Source: Anastatus disparis (lineage: Eukaryota; Arthropoda; Insecta; Hymenoptera; Eupelmidae). From it: a DNA stretch of 64,000 nt. Within the stretch, counting starts at the first letter, position 1. Every line of letters starts with the position of its first letter. The notes under the pieces were generated by a model that saw nothing but the letters and a program-made list of their open reading frames with translations, ran no database searches and was not told the DNA's origin. Both the position numbers and the translations under genes were made by a program. Of the stretch, positions 26,160-37,351 are shown piece after piece. Where the stretch lies: assembly GCA_017163975.1 (NCBI GenBank), contig JAFFSR010000240.1:1736001-1800000 (forward strand). The letters are read 5' to 3'.

Positions 26160-26680
26160 GTACTAAACTCCCGCTTAGCCCATTAAACAACACGTGCACT
26201 ATTATGCCTTCTTCTCTCTCCCTCTCTCACTTTTGCACACAAAATCTTATGTAATCAGTAAAACATTACAATACAAGTCTCTCGCTCTTTACACACCTTT
26301 TCTCTTTCTCTCTCTCTCTCTATACGCGCGTTTCGCTGTTCTGAAAGATCAAAGTTTCCTAGCCTAATAAGAGAGAAGTAAGCGGAGAGAGAATATGTAC
26401 CGCTCGAAATTACATGCGCCAAGCCAAAATATCTATATGTATATACATTGCATAAAAGGCACCCATTGCAAGAGCTTTTGCGTATATAAACGTATGCAAG
26501 CATTATAAACGCCTTGGCACTCTGCACTCTATTCTATACGCTTGATGGCGCGTACCATATAGCGTACCATAAGAGAGAAAGAGAAAGAGAGCTGTATACG
26601 TATACACACATAACCATTTATACACCACCGGCAAAACTTGCCGCTGGTTTATATTAAAACGCTAAGGAAAACGAGGCTTC
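26160..26680. other. Less AT-rich island with TATA-like words
   Basis: CT tracts (26209-26330), ATAAAAGGC (about 26452), GTATATAAACG (about 26481) and the hairpin ACCACCGGC ... GCCGCTGGT (26625-26648) make this the most promoter-like of the left-hand islands. The 90-residue minus frame at 26255-26527 has an Arg/Glu run produced by the GA/CT tract and no motif. Functional role not shown. Confidence 0.3.
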
Positions 26681-27123
26681 GAGACTGAAAGCATGAAATA
26701 TATGCTTCCTTTGATATTAAAATAGGTTTTAAGTCATTTACGTTAGAATTTTCGTTTAGATTCTTAGTTTTTTTCATTGTTTATTTTTAAAGTAAGGATT
26801 TTTTTTTTTTTTCAAGTTAGTAGCGAATCAGCGTTTTTTCCGAGTTTTTCGGAAGATTTAAGTTGAATTTTTCTTTTTTTCCTTTAGCTGTCACATTAAT
26901 TATGCTTAAAAGCTTTTAAAATGCTCATAAATTTTTCTATGAATTTTCTTCCAAGCAAATACTTTACATAAAATTGTATGTAATCGTATATAATTAAGCA
27001 TGATTATGTATGTAATTTAAATTTTGCATAATTATGCATGGTTATTAATCATGTATAGTTAATTTCCATACGTGATTACGTACCAATTTATATATGGCTA
27101 TGTAAGATTACATGTAAGTACAT
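26681..27123. other. AT-rich non-coding stretch
   Basis: Contains a run of related words (ATGTAATC, ATTATGCATG, TTATGTATG) at about 26970-27110 but no clear tandem unit. Confidence 0.4.
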
Positions 27124-27325
27124 GAGATCGTCAGTGGCTCACTCGGTAGAGCGATGGATTCGTAATCTCGAGGTTCCGAGTTCGAATCTCGCTCTCGGCG
27201 GTCGAGTGATACAAGCACCACTGTACGTTACATGAGCTTTCGCAAACACATTGACGAACTACGTCGCTCATTAGCATCGCAATCATAGCATAAATACAGC
27301 GACTTTAAATAAATAAAAAAAAAAA
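27124..27325 (+). mobile_element. SINE-A copy 5
   Basis: Starts GAGATCGTCAGTGGCTCACTCGG. The B box is GAGTTCGAATCTC (27178). Body words ACAAGCACCACTGTACGTTA and GCTCATTAGCATCGCAATCA are present, with a CTTTAAATAAATAAAAAAA tail. The anticodon-region triplet is CGT rather than CAT. No target-site duplication seen. Confidence 0.88.
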
Positions 27326-27900
27326 TTTCGTCAATTTTAATGTTCTCAAAATAGAAAAAAAACATGTAATTATATATAATTTAACTTTTTTATTGTTCAA
27401 ATTTTTTTTTCACTTATATAATGAATATTTATTTGTTGTATAAATCGAAATTTAAATAACGTACCAAGTAGAAAAATAAGAAATACTTTAACACCAAAAG
27501 TTACTATTTTAAATGAGAACGAAAATGCACAAAAATAATTTTAGTTAATGAAACAATGAACAATCACTTCTGAATGAAATTTATTTCTTCAAGGCTGAAA
27601 TGGTCTCTTTTTTAAATTAAAATAAAAGAAATTCTTTCTCTAAAGACTGAAAAATATCTTTAAAGTCACATATAGGACACCCACTCTTATGTATCTAAAG
27701 AGAAAAATTACCCCTACCATCTCAATTGTTTATCTCTTCATTCCGAGCTTTTGAAAAAATTGTTTGCCAATGATCATTTTTTCCTTATTTTTTACAAAAA
27801 TCATCAAAATATTAACTAAAAATTGTATCAAACATTTTATAAAATAAATCTAACTTTAAATATTTATATGCAATATTTAACAACCAATATTAACATACGC
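27326..27900. other. AT-rich stretch upstream of a splice-like site
   Basis: No gene. The last part becomes pyrimidine-rich (CGCTTCGTTTTCTTTTTGTT) and leads into the splice-like signal at 27921. Confidence 0.4.
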
Positions 27901-27921
27901 TTCGTTTTCTTTTTGTTTCAG

Positions 27922-27960
27922 GTATGTACCACATCGTTATGTGGCTTTATTGCGTTATAC
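27922..27960 (+). other. Candidate recursive-splice site / 39-nt microexon
   Basis: A strong 3' splice signal (pyrimidine tract ending TTTTTGTTTCAG at 27921) is followed immediately by GTATGT, itself a good 5' splice word. Exactly 39 nt later comes GTGAGT (27961-27966), another strong donor. The AG/GT juxtaposition is the known form of recursive-splice sites in long insect introns, and a second donor shortly downstream is the known form of a recursive-splice exon. Alternatively it is an in-frame 13-codon microexon, open in all three frames. This is seen as sequence only; with no transcript evidence the parent gene is unknown. Confidence 0.4.
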
Positions 27961-27966
27961 GTGAGT

Positions 27967-29182
27967 TTGACCAAATAATATAAATACATTAAGTATTAAC
28001 GATTCCACGAATACGTTATTAGAATATTAAAATTTTGTATGTTTAATCATATAATTTTAATATAAGTACATTAGATATTAACAATTCTACGAATGCGTTA
28101 TTCAAATACTAAAAAAATCCGACTATTTTGTATTAAGCTCTTTTAAATAATTCTACAATAAAAGAATTTTTCATTTTATAATTCATGACTTTTTATTTTC
28201 GATATTGTGTAATTCAATTTTTTACATTACTTTATATATTTTTAGTTATTTTTGAATTTTTGTTTCATTCAATTAAACATTTTTTCAATAATTAATTTTG
28301 TTTTAATAATTAATTAGCCAAGATAAAAGTTCAATTTTTCAGTATTTTAATATTTTATGATTATCTAAAGTTTTGTATTTTAATACTTTGTGCTTTAAAC
28401 GATTTCTCTCGTTTTTTTGGCTCTATCCGTAACCTCAGCTATTATATTAAAAATTATTGTAACATAAATTTTAGTTTTAATGAAAATTAATAGCCGACAA
28501 TTTCAAAGGCTCGACGCTAATCAATAAAGCATCTGTCCCATTTTTTTCAGGAACTCAGCGTGAAATTGAGTAAACGTTTATTTTAATAACGTAATTAAAT
28601 TAAAAATAATGGCTTTAAAATTAAATTAATTTTCAACGTGGATTGCGGTATTTCAGTTTGAAAGCTTAAAAAAATTTTACTAATCAAAGAACAATTGGTT
28701 ATTCGTGCTGGTGAAATAAAAATTAAATTAAGAACAATGCGAATATCATTATTTAAAATATTTTTTTTTAATTACTCTTTCATTTGGGTCATCGAAATTA
28801 TTTTTTAATTTAATAAAATTTATCTGAACGTATTTATTAATAAACAAATCTTGTGAAGGCATTTGTAAAACAAATAAAATTTCTTTATGATCTATATATA
28901 TAATAGTTCACTTTGATAAAGTTAATGCAGTATCTGTGAAACTCCGTAGAGTGCACAAATCTTGCATTGAATACTATAATAAAGAGCTTACTTAACTGTG
29001 TTGACGCGATTGGAGTTAAAGCGATGTTGTCTTGATTAGACCAAAAGTGCATTAAATTATAATCGTACTTTATTCTAGAAATTTTGTATTGTATTTTTCG
29101 TTTATAACGGAATACTCATCTTTGATTGCATGAGAAAAAAATTTTAACAAAAGCATTGAAAATTATTATCTTTTTTGGAATC
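27967..29182. other. AT-rich non-coding stretch
   Basis: Nothing supportable. A partly repeated phrase (ATTAACGATTCCACGAATACG and its variant ATTAACAATTCTACGAATGCG, about 27996 and 28076) suggests a local duplication of about 80 bp spacing. Confidence 0.45.
27996..28097 (+). repeat. Short local direct repeat
   Basis: ACATTAAGTATTAACGATTC at about 27986 and ACATTAGATATTAACAATTC at about 28067, each followed by ACGAATNCGTTATT. The pair is about 81 bp apart and implies a degraded tandem duplication in the intron-like sequence after the splice signal. Confidence 0.5.
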
Positions 29183-29498
29183 ACACTGACAAAAATAGAA
29201 TTTTAGATCAAGACCATAGGTCTTCATGTGCTTCAATTCATAAATAAAATACAAATAATTTTGTAAGTAATAGATGTTTACTTAATTCAATAATTTTATG
29301 ATTTGACTAGAAGATCTTTTAGTTTCCAAAAGAAATCTGCTTGAATTGAAATGAATATCTTAATTAAATTAAATGTACATGCATTAATTAGATTTTATTA
29401 TTCAATAAAAATAAATTCTATTGTGACGTCAAACGAGAAGATCCTCTTCTGAAAACCAAAGGATTTTTCTTGTTCCATAAGCTTATTTTTGACAGTGT
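29183..29498. mobile_element. Short-TIR element with CACTG termini
   Basis: The left end reads ACACTGACAAAAATAGAATT. The right end, on the minus strand, reads ACACTGTCAAAAATAAGC. Only about 15 bp of terminal inverted repeat is clear, and the interior is AT-rich without coding. The terminus resembles that of the larger element at 59865 (CACTGAGAAAAATA), suggesting related transposition machinery. Target duplication is not evident, so limits are approximate. Confidence 0.5.
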
Positions 29499-29892
29499 AC
29501 TATATCAGTGGACTTTTTAATCATGAATCTAGAAATAAAATCCATTTAAGAGTTGATGTTGTAAAAAAGTATATATCTTAAAAAAGAAACTAGAAAAGGA
29601 TCCTGAATTTTTTTTCGAAATTTAATTTTTTAATAGTAGTATCCCCAAATACTTGCTAACTAAAAACATTTAACTTGATAGCAGTTTCAAATTAGTGAAG
29701 TTAATTCTCATGTACTAGTATTATCAAATTAAATTTCTAAAATAACGCTTATGTAAGGAATAGACATGTTTTTAGTTTCTAATTTGAGATAGACCCTTCT
29801 TATTCTAATGTGACATTACATCATCGATTAGATATTTCATGAATATAATTGTTTCATGAAGTAGTTTAAAAAAAATAATAGTATATTATTAA

Positions 29893-29998
29893 CCTAGGGA
29901 GAGAAGTTGACCATTAAATGCTCGCGTAAGATTTGCCCCCGAGCGCAGCGAGGGGGCAAATACGCGAGCAATTGATGGTCAACTTCTCTCCCGAGGTG
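29893..29998. repeat. Long GC-rich hairpin
   Basis: The arms 29893-29940 and 29952-29998 are near-perfect inverted copies around an 11-nt loop (GAGCGCAGCGA). GGGAGAGAAGTTGACCAT pairs with ATGGTCAACTTCTCTCCC, and GATTTGCCCCC with GGGGGCAAAT. The arms open with CCTAGG. It is far more GC-rich than its surroundings and forms the left border of a structured 800 bp complex. A minus-strand open frame crosses it, as expected of a palindrome, and is not a gene. Confidence 0.85.
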
Positions 29999-30005
29999 AA
30001 TATAC

Positions 30006-30687
30006 GATTTTTTCTTATTCCCGGCGAAAAGTACGTCCAACTTACCCGTTGTGATAATTCGTTTTTGATGATAAATCATTAAAATAAAAATACCGCGATG
30101 AATCGCTTGCTGCTATTGACCGAGTATGCTCTATCCTTCTCTGCCCCTCTCCCACTGATGATAAATCATTAAAATAAACCATCAATATTTCACTCACATT
30201 TTATAATTTACACACTTTATAACACACTGCAATTTATAATTCACAAAATAAAACAAGTTAGGTTTTAATAATAAAATATTTAAAATTACTATATAAGAAA
30301 AATAAAGAAAAAGATATACTGCTTGTTGTAACCGGCAAAGAAGGCTAGACATAGCCCCCTCCATTCGCGGCTACCTTTATTGTACATATAAGAGAAAGAA
30401 AGAGAGAGGGAGAGAGTCAATTCTTAAAGCCGGCGGACAGAGAAGGATAGACGCAACCCTCTCTATTCTGTATGAAAAAGAAAGAGAGAGGGAGAGAGTC
30501 AATGTCTAACGCCGGCGGACAGAGAAGGATAGACGTAGCCCTCTCTATTCTTAACTGCCGTGAAAAACAGAGCGTCAACACGATTGCGCATCGCTAGTGC
30601 GCCGAGCCGCCGTAGATAATGCTTAACTTCTCTCTCAGAAAGTAGACGTCTTTCGACGTACTTTTCGCCAGGGGATAAGAAAAAATC
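30006..30687. repeat. Inverted-repeat-bounded complex element
   Basis: A 32 bp segment at 30006-30037 (GATTTTTTCTTATTCCCGGC then GAAAAGTACGTC) recurs inverted at 30655-30687 with two or three differences. Between the arms are a direct repeat TGATGATAAATCATTAAAAT (30066-30088 and 30156-30178), a tandem array at 30331-30545, and a small hairpin GCGCATCGCTAGTGCGC (about 30586-30602). CTATCCTTCTCTG at 30131-30143 is the exact reverse complement of CAGAGAAGGATAG in the array. The complex is GC-richer than its flanks. It looks like a rearranged fold-back mobile element of unknown class. The minus frames at 29894-30079 and 30499-30705 follow from the inverted repeats and both encode the same GEKYV-type phrase. 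Confidence 0.55.
30331..30545 (+). repeat. Tandem repeat, ~82-98 bp units, 2.4 copies
   Basis: Units begin CCGGCAAAGAAGGCTAGAC (30332), GCCGGCGGACAGAGAAGGAT (30429) and GCCGGCGGACAGAGAAGGAT (30511). The first two each contain a downstream purine tract AAAGAGAGAGGGAGAGAGTC. The last unit is cut after CCCTCTCTATTC. The second and third units are nearly identical over their shared length. Confidence 0.85.
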
Positions 30688-30699
30688 TTTTATTTTCTT

Positions 30700-32848
30700 T
30701 GTCACGCGTGGGATAGGTTAGTGATCCTTTTAATCACTAGTCACTAAGACTGAAAAAAGTGAGATTAGCGTAAATGTGGGTTGTTGAAGTAAAAGATAAC
30801 CGGTTAATTAATTTGTAGGTTTCTCGAATTAATTTTTAGAAAAACAGATGCCCACGCAATTAATTAATTGTAAATTGTTACGTTTAACGGTCTGTCGTTG
30901 CTTCTACCTCCTTAAATCTTACTGACCTTTTACTATATCTTTATATTGTCTCAATTTATTCTCACAAGGGTGTCTGATTGTATTGATACCTTTCATTTTT
31001 TTGTTTTTTTTCTTTTAATAGTCGATCATTTTCAAAAGGTTCTGTCTGATTTCATCATCCTTATAGCTACTTTTTATTTGTGAATTTGCAAATTGTACTG
31101 TCAATAATTATTGCAGTCAATATTGTTTACAAGAACAATTTTCATAGTTAAGGTTTTCTTCTTATATTTTCACTTTTGTGGTTCGATCAAATGTTTCTTG
31201 GTAATAGTTTAATTTAATAAATTTACGTGTTTACAATATTAATTGTATTTAATTCTTTTTACGTTACTTTTCCGTCTATTTCTTCTATTTTCATTTTATT
31301 AAAAATTAAAGCTACCCACTTCTATTTCATCGAATATTTTAAACTTTATTCATATAATAATAAAAAATTAATATATTTTCAAAACTTTAAATTCTTCAAT
31401 GTATAAAAATTTTCTGACTGCATTCTCGTTAAAATACATTTAAGAAATATTAGAAAAAGATTTGAATAACAGTCACTTCTATCATTTCATTAATTGCGTG
31501 CAATCTTAAAATAATCAGCTTTATTATAACTATTTTTCAGTAACGTAAAGTTATAGTCCTTAAAAATTTACTGTAGCTAGTGTTGACATATACTTTGATT
31601 TTATTTTTCTTGACATTCTGATTCTTTTGTGACATTCTGTTTGATGATAAATGCTTTTAAACTATTTAAATATATTATTATATTTAGATTTAATGTACTT
31701 TTATTTCTTGACATTTAATATAAAAGAAATATTATAATTTATTCAAAAAACATTTTATTTTATAAAAATAGTAATCTCTAATAACTTAAAAGTTTTGCTA
31801 TAAATATAAAAAAATTATTAGCTCTTTCAAGAACAATCTAAGCACTTGACTACAGGTTACATTAAAGTCGAGTAACCTTTTCATCATTATCATTAAAATT
31901 AAGTTTCAAAAGTTGATAGACCATAATATTATGAAATATTACAGAATTATTTAAAATTATTAACTATTTTAATAATAATTCAAAATTATGTTTTACAAGG
32001 ATTATTTCGAAAATGTTTCAATACTAATAATAAGTGCACTTTAATTTAGTTGAATAATTAATTAAAAATTGATTTTTTTTTAATTCATCCGTTTATGTAA
32101 ACTATTTCCATTAGAGAAAAAAAAATGTTATGATTATTTATATTAATTTTTTATACTAAATTTTTAACGATTACCTCCAGAATGAAATTTAGATATATAT
32201 CACGAGGAGCATATTTATGAGTGTATAGATGAAGGTTTAACTATATAGTTACAATAACTTTAAAAGCATTTTTTATTTTTAAAAGTTATCTATAAATTCC
32301 ATCCAATGATTCATCTTCTATTTTTCTTAAATCGTAGAACATTATTTCATTCTAACATCATATCAATTGTGTAGTTTAATTTGTTTGAAATGAAATAACG
32401 TCAAAAAGTAAGATTATATACTTACTCAAATGTGATAATATAAAAATAAATATATAAAACTGTCGATATTTGTCCAAATTACATTAAATTTTCAGTTGAG
32501 GGTTTGGAAACGCAAAGGGCTTTTAGTCCTTTTAAATAATATTAGCTATAAGCCCTTTTCATTTAAAGACCGTCAATTATTTCTGCATTTATTATTTAAA
32601 AGATTAATAATGCTAAAATCCAATCTATACATTTATTATTAATAATTATTTTACCTACTGCAACTACTATTGTTTCAAAAATTTAGGTTTTCCAAATTTG
32701 TTGTGTTACATTTTATAAATAGATTTTTTTTTAATTTACAATATTACGTATCAAAAGAATAATTTTCCCGTAAAAGTATCATGTAATCTAAATAACATAG
32801 ATATAAGTTAAAAATTTATTTAAAAAAAAGAATGTCCAAACTCATCGT
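30700..32848. other. AT-rich non-coding stretch
   Basis: No supportable gene. A small stem AGGTTAC ... GTAACCT lies at 31853-31880. Confidence 0.5.
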
Positions 32849-33034
32849 ATTGGTGAGTGAACGATACTGCTACGATCCTGGCGGATATATATAGAAGCTG
32901 ATATAAGGTACCCAGGTATTATATCTATATATATATAAAAAAGCTTTACCTCAACGTTATCTCGAGTTACAAACCTTGCCACTTTATGGAAATTGTTGCG
33001 AGATTTGGCGCTGCAGTATTGTTCACTCACCAAT
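32849..33034. repeat. Inverted-repeat pair, ~186 bp element
   Basis: ATTGGTGAGTGAACGATACT (from 32849) pairs with AGTATTGTTCACTCACCAAT (to 33034), with one mismatch in about 22 bp. Weaker complementarity inward involves CTGGCGG and GGCGC. This could be a small MITE or a decayed fold-back. No target duplication is obvious. A 79-residue minus frame overlaps, without a motif. Confidence 0.55.
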
Positions 33035-33106
33035 AGAGTTCTTGAAGACGGACGTGGTACATTCAAATTACTGTAAAGCACTGAAAAGTTGAAAGTGACA
33101 ACGTGA

Positions 33107-33720
33107 CTTTACAACAGTACATTCGTTGAAAGGTTGCAGGGCGAAAATAAGTCGTTAGTGATCGTACAGAGCAGAAAGACTAAGAAAGCTGCTAAAAAAC
33201 AACAGCAGCAGCTGAAGTTACAACCACAGCAGTAACAAATGCAACAACCATAGCGATTGCAACATTCGAATAGAACCAGTCTGCCAACGGCCAAAACACG
33301 ACACAAAGCAGTCTGTTCAATAGCTACCAAAGAAGCAACACAGGAGAAGAAGAAAACTCAAAAAGCGTTCCTCTACTGTTCTAATACACCCAGTAAAAAG
33401 TGAAACTTTTATAAAGCTTTCGAAAAGGCTTCTGGGAGTATTATAAATGACTTTAACAATGAAGCGTCGATGTCAAACTGAATCTTCGAATCATAATACT
33501 GGATCACCTGAGTTATTAGTCCGAAGATTTTCAAAAAAAGATCTCTAATAGAAACAAGACCGTTCAGTTGATCAAATGGTGCCACTAGTCTTCAGCCAAT
33601 ATATGTTCTAGGCTATGCGATAGTACCCGCGTATTGTACGTGCACCACGTTGCGGTCAAGACTTGGTACTACTGCTTATGGTAGTAGCCTTGGTTAAGAT
33701 TGGCTAAAAATCCTGCTGAA
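33107..33720 (+). pseudogene. Possible decayed coding remnant, Lys/Gln-rich
   Basis: A plus-strand frame from 33107 runs open for about 43 codons. It encodes a basic, Gln-rich segment (KKAAKKQQQQLKLQPQQ) and ends at TAA 33233. The same frame resumes with only scattered stops for another 100 codons, through EATQEKKKTQKAF and NDFNNEASMSN. The region is less AT-rich than its neighbours and lacks the poly-A/T texture. I recognise no family. It may be a retroposed or decayed exon, or merely a compositional island. A minus-strand 73-residue Cys-rich frame over the same bases is the antisense of the CAG repeats. Confidence 0.25.
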
Positions 33721-34343
33721 TATTACACATAAATATTTTATGTTTTTTTATATCTAGTTTATATATTATCATGAAAAAACGGAAGGATAAAAATTTAACA
33801 TAATAAATAATTTTTTTTTTTAATAGATAATAGATTTATCGAATTTTCATCACCATACAAAAAGTATTTAATGAACTTTAACTATAAAAATTGTTTTTTT
33901 TTCTAAAGTGAGATTAAATTCCGTAATAATTGAAAAATTTACTCTCTATTAAATTTTAGACTAAAATAATAAACTGAAAAATGTATTGAAAATCGATAAT
34001 GCTATACTATACTTTAAATAGTATGAGAAATAGGAAACAATTAAACTGAGTAATCAATTCACCTCGTAACTATAGAATCTAACATACCTTACACTGTGTA
34101 TATACGAGCGGAAAACCTCGTTATAAGAATAATAAGCACGTACGATCAAACGTGAACTTGTATTTACTCCAGTGAGCACAGAGTTTTGGTGAAAATACTT
34201 TTCAAATACTTCAATGCTCTAAACATATTTCTTAATACAATGAAAAATAAAAACTTTATTTAATGAAAAAGATGTAATACATTTTTTTTTAATTTGACAA
34301 TATTTAATATAAAAGATCATCCAACCAATTAAATTTTTTTAAA
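33721..34343. other. AT-rich non-coding stretch
   Basis: Nothing supportable. Confidence 0.5.
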
Positions 34344-34514
34344 CCCTGGTAGAAAATTAATCATTTTTTCATCATAATTGCTGAGCTAAGCATGTTAAAA
34401 TCACACTTATCTAGAAATTCTGGAAATACTTTAAACAGGATTTCTAGATAAGTGTCACTTTAACATGCTTAGCTCAGCAATTATGACCAAAAAATGGTTA
34501 ATTTTCTACCAGGG
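34344..34514. mobile_element. Hairpin MITE, 171 bp
   Basis: Nearly the whole element is one inverted repeat. The left end is CCCTGGTAGAAAATTAATCA and the right end, on the minus strand, is CCCTGGTAGAAAATTAACCA. The match continues inward through TCATAATTGCTGAGCTAAGC, ATGTTAAA and ACTTATCTAGAAAT to a loop of about 20 nt near 34420-34438. Arms are about 75 bp with few mismatches, so the copy is young. AAA borders both ends, compatible with a 3 bp target duplication but not informative in AT-rich DNA. I cannot place the CCCTGG terminus in a superfamily. Confidence 0.88.
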
Positions 34515-34769
34515 AAATGCTCAAATGGTTTAAATTAAATGAATGTTATTTAACAATTTTTTATGTCACTCATAATAAATTTTATATAAATTAAAGTAGT
34601 TAAAGTTTAAATAAAAAGATTGTAAATTATTATGATAAAAGTTTTTTGCAATAACAAAAAACCACTCAAATGAATTAAAGTAAAAAAATTTTTTTCCCAG
34701 ACTTACTATATACAAAATAAAAAGAAGAATTTTCCACGATTCATTAAACAAATAAGATACGATGCAAAA

Positions 34770-35660
34770 AAAGTTTATTATTTGAACTTAGAACTATATC
34801 TATACGTACAGCGATCTCTGCTTTCTTCATTTTAAAAAACAACAACCAAAAGCAAAAAAAATAACGAATAAACAAGAAAAGAAAAAAACTAAACACCGCG
34901 TAAAAGAGCCATTCAAATTGCAAACGTAAACTTTCTCAGCTATATAAGAGTCCTCCGTTTCTCAAGTCCTTTGCTCACTCAAACGACAAACATTTAATCT
35001 TCGCAAAAAGCTTCTCTCTCTCTCCTTCTCTCTTTTAACTATACATCCGCAAAATAATTTTCCAACTCCTGACTATAGAAGATAGGAGAAGGAGAGAGAA
35101 AGGCTTATCCTTAAACTTTAGAGGCCCTGGTTAAAATTTAATTAGCTAAAAAAGTTATTTAATTAATAAAATATTCTACATACGATGGTATATACAATTT
35201 GTAAACGAAACACACATACAGCCATACATACACGTGTATATATAACTTAAAACTAAATAAAAAAAAAATAAGTAAACAACTAACAGGATGGACATTAACG
35301 AGACATTGTACTAAACATGAAACTGGAAAGCTTTCTCTTGCGTGCAATGTCTGTGGGTAAACTAAAACGAAATAGACAAACTACACAACGACATTGGATG
35401 GGAATCCTTTAGGGGTCATTCTATATAGTTGTTCTATTTAAGTCTATAGGTCATATACGTACACATACATATATATCACTTGACTTCGCTATCTTCCTCT
35501 TTGTGGCTAAATGTACACAACTGAGAAATGGATATTCGATTAAGAGAGAAATAAAATTGAAAAGTGTTCTAAAGGCGATTAAAGAAGTGGTATATTGAAT
35601 CAAATTAAAGAAAAGGAAAAAAAGATCACCAGTATACGTACAGATCAGAATTTCAAAATT
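34770..35660. other. Less AT-rich island with a candidate core promoter
   Basis: A compositional island with CT and GA tracts (35013-35035, 35085-35102) and TATATA words. At 34938-34950 the sequence AGCTATATAAGAG matches a TATA box. TCACTC lies about 35 bp downstream (34975-34980), close to where an insect initiator would sit. A 62-residue minus frame (35159-35347) has no motif. No downstream coding frame is visible, so any transcript would be non-coding or have a 5' untranslated exon. Confidence 0.3.
34938..34980 (+). promoter_or_regulatory. Candidate TATA box and initiator
   Basis: TATATAA at 34941-34947 in the context CAGCTATATAAGAGTCC, followed by a TCACTC initiator-like word at 34975. 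Spacing is a little longer than the usual 25-31 bp. Sequence match only, in a genome where TATA words are common. Confidence 0.25.
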
Positions 35661-37351
35661 TTGTATTATTTAGTTATGTAAAATCGAAGTGTTTAGTATT
35701 CCAGAGACGTTAAACCATTGTACACGATAGATGCTTTAACGTAGAAATTTCGGAATTACAGTTTAAACGTTAACCATTAGTTAAGTTGATAATAGTTCAT
35801 AAAATAAAATAACATTAATTTATTATTTACGCGAATTAATGTTCCGCTGTTAGTTTACGATGAAATTTTTTAAAATTATCTTTCATCTTTGATGTATCAT
35901 TAAAAAAAAAAAGGAGAAAATCAACGAGTTTATTTCTTAGATGAGATTAGCATCGTTAACTTGGAAAGCTCTTTAATGTATTCTTAATTAATATGCACAA
36001 CGAGTGACGTAATAAGTATGCATTATCTAACCCAAGGATAGAACTTATAAATAAATATAACACTCTTAGAAGTATATTTTAAATGTGAAATTCTTAAATT
36101 ATAAAGTAGGCTATTTTACTCGAATTATATTGTATTATAAATTAGGAAATAAGGATAATTAACAGTATTAATTTTAAGTTTTTTGCAATTCTTTTGAAAA
36201 ACTAAAATTTCATATAAAATATTGTTTTTTTAGTTTATTGTTAATTCAAAAACTGTACGTGCTACTTTTGAAAATGAATTTTGAAAAAATAGACAATATT
36301 CTGTACAAAACAGTATACTGTAAAGCGTTGCTCTACAAACTGTAAGGGTAGTTTCATTTGATTTTGAAAATTCCCCGTGGGTTTAATTTCATTTCCACAT
36401 TCAAACAGCGGAAATTTTTTTGTTTCATACTTTTTCTTGTTAATTATGAAAACCTTTAAGGAAAAATGAACGGATTCTTTTTACCTTTTGTTTATAACGC
36501 TTGTATGCGGTATTTAAGTTAGAAACATTAAAAAATTTTTTTTTCTATAAAATGATATTATTGTTTGAAAGAAAATGCACGTTCAATGAATGAATTATAC
36601 ATTGTTTTCTAAAGCAACTTAATATTAAAAATTAAATAGGAAAAATTTTCTTTCGCTTTGTGAAGAAAAAAGACATTGTACTTAATTGTTGTATTTAGGT
36701 TTTAATAAAAGATAAACTCAAAAGTTTACAGTATACCTTTTTTACATTAGCTTACAAACGTCCGAATAATATTATGTTGTTCCTCCATTGTATCGACTAT
36801 TTAATATTCAAGCGAAAAAATGCTGTTGATTACTCTTTGACAATATGTTTTCTCAAAAGGATAGCAATTTATTTACATGACAAAGAAAGTTTGATTTCTG
36901 TTTTATCAGTTTTTAACATCTGAAAAATTCAAGAAATTAAAAAGTATACTGACAAAGAATTAAGTGATGTCGAATGAAAAATTGTCGTGAATACATTAGC
37001 TTACTCATGTTTAAATTATAATTTTTCTAACTGCTATTTAACAAAATATAATCTTAAGTATATCTTAAAATTATTGTCCTAATGAATTTACTAACAATAT
37101 CATAAATATATTTTGATATTTATTTTTAAGCGTTGAATAATTTTATACTCCAAATTAGAAAAAAACCGAAATTTAAAAATTCATAAATCGATAAATAACT
37201 GAAACGCATGGATTAAACAGAAAAAACTAATACAATTGCTATTTTTTTCAAAAAAACAAAATTCTGAGCTGTGTTAGATCCAAATCAATCAATTTATTTT
37301 CGAGATATAGAAATACTCTCCCGCTCATTCATCGTTTGCATGTAGACTCTA
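35661..37351. other. AT-rich non-coding stretch
   Basis: Nothing supportable. Confidence 0.5.

Noticed and set aside
26255..26527. 90-residue minus frame
   Set aside because: Its N-terminal part has mixed composition, but the Arg-Glu run is a GA microsatellite and no homology or splice context supports it.
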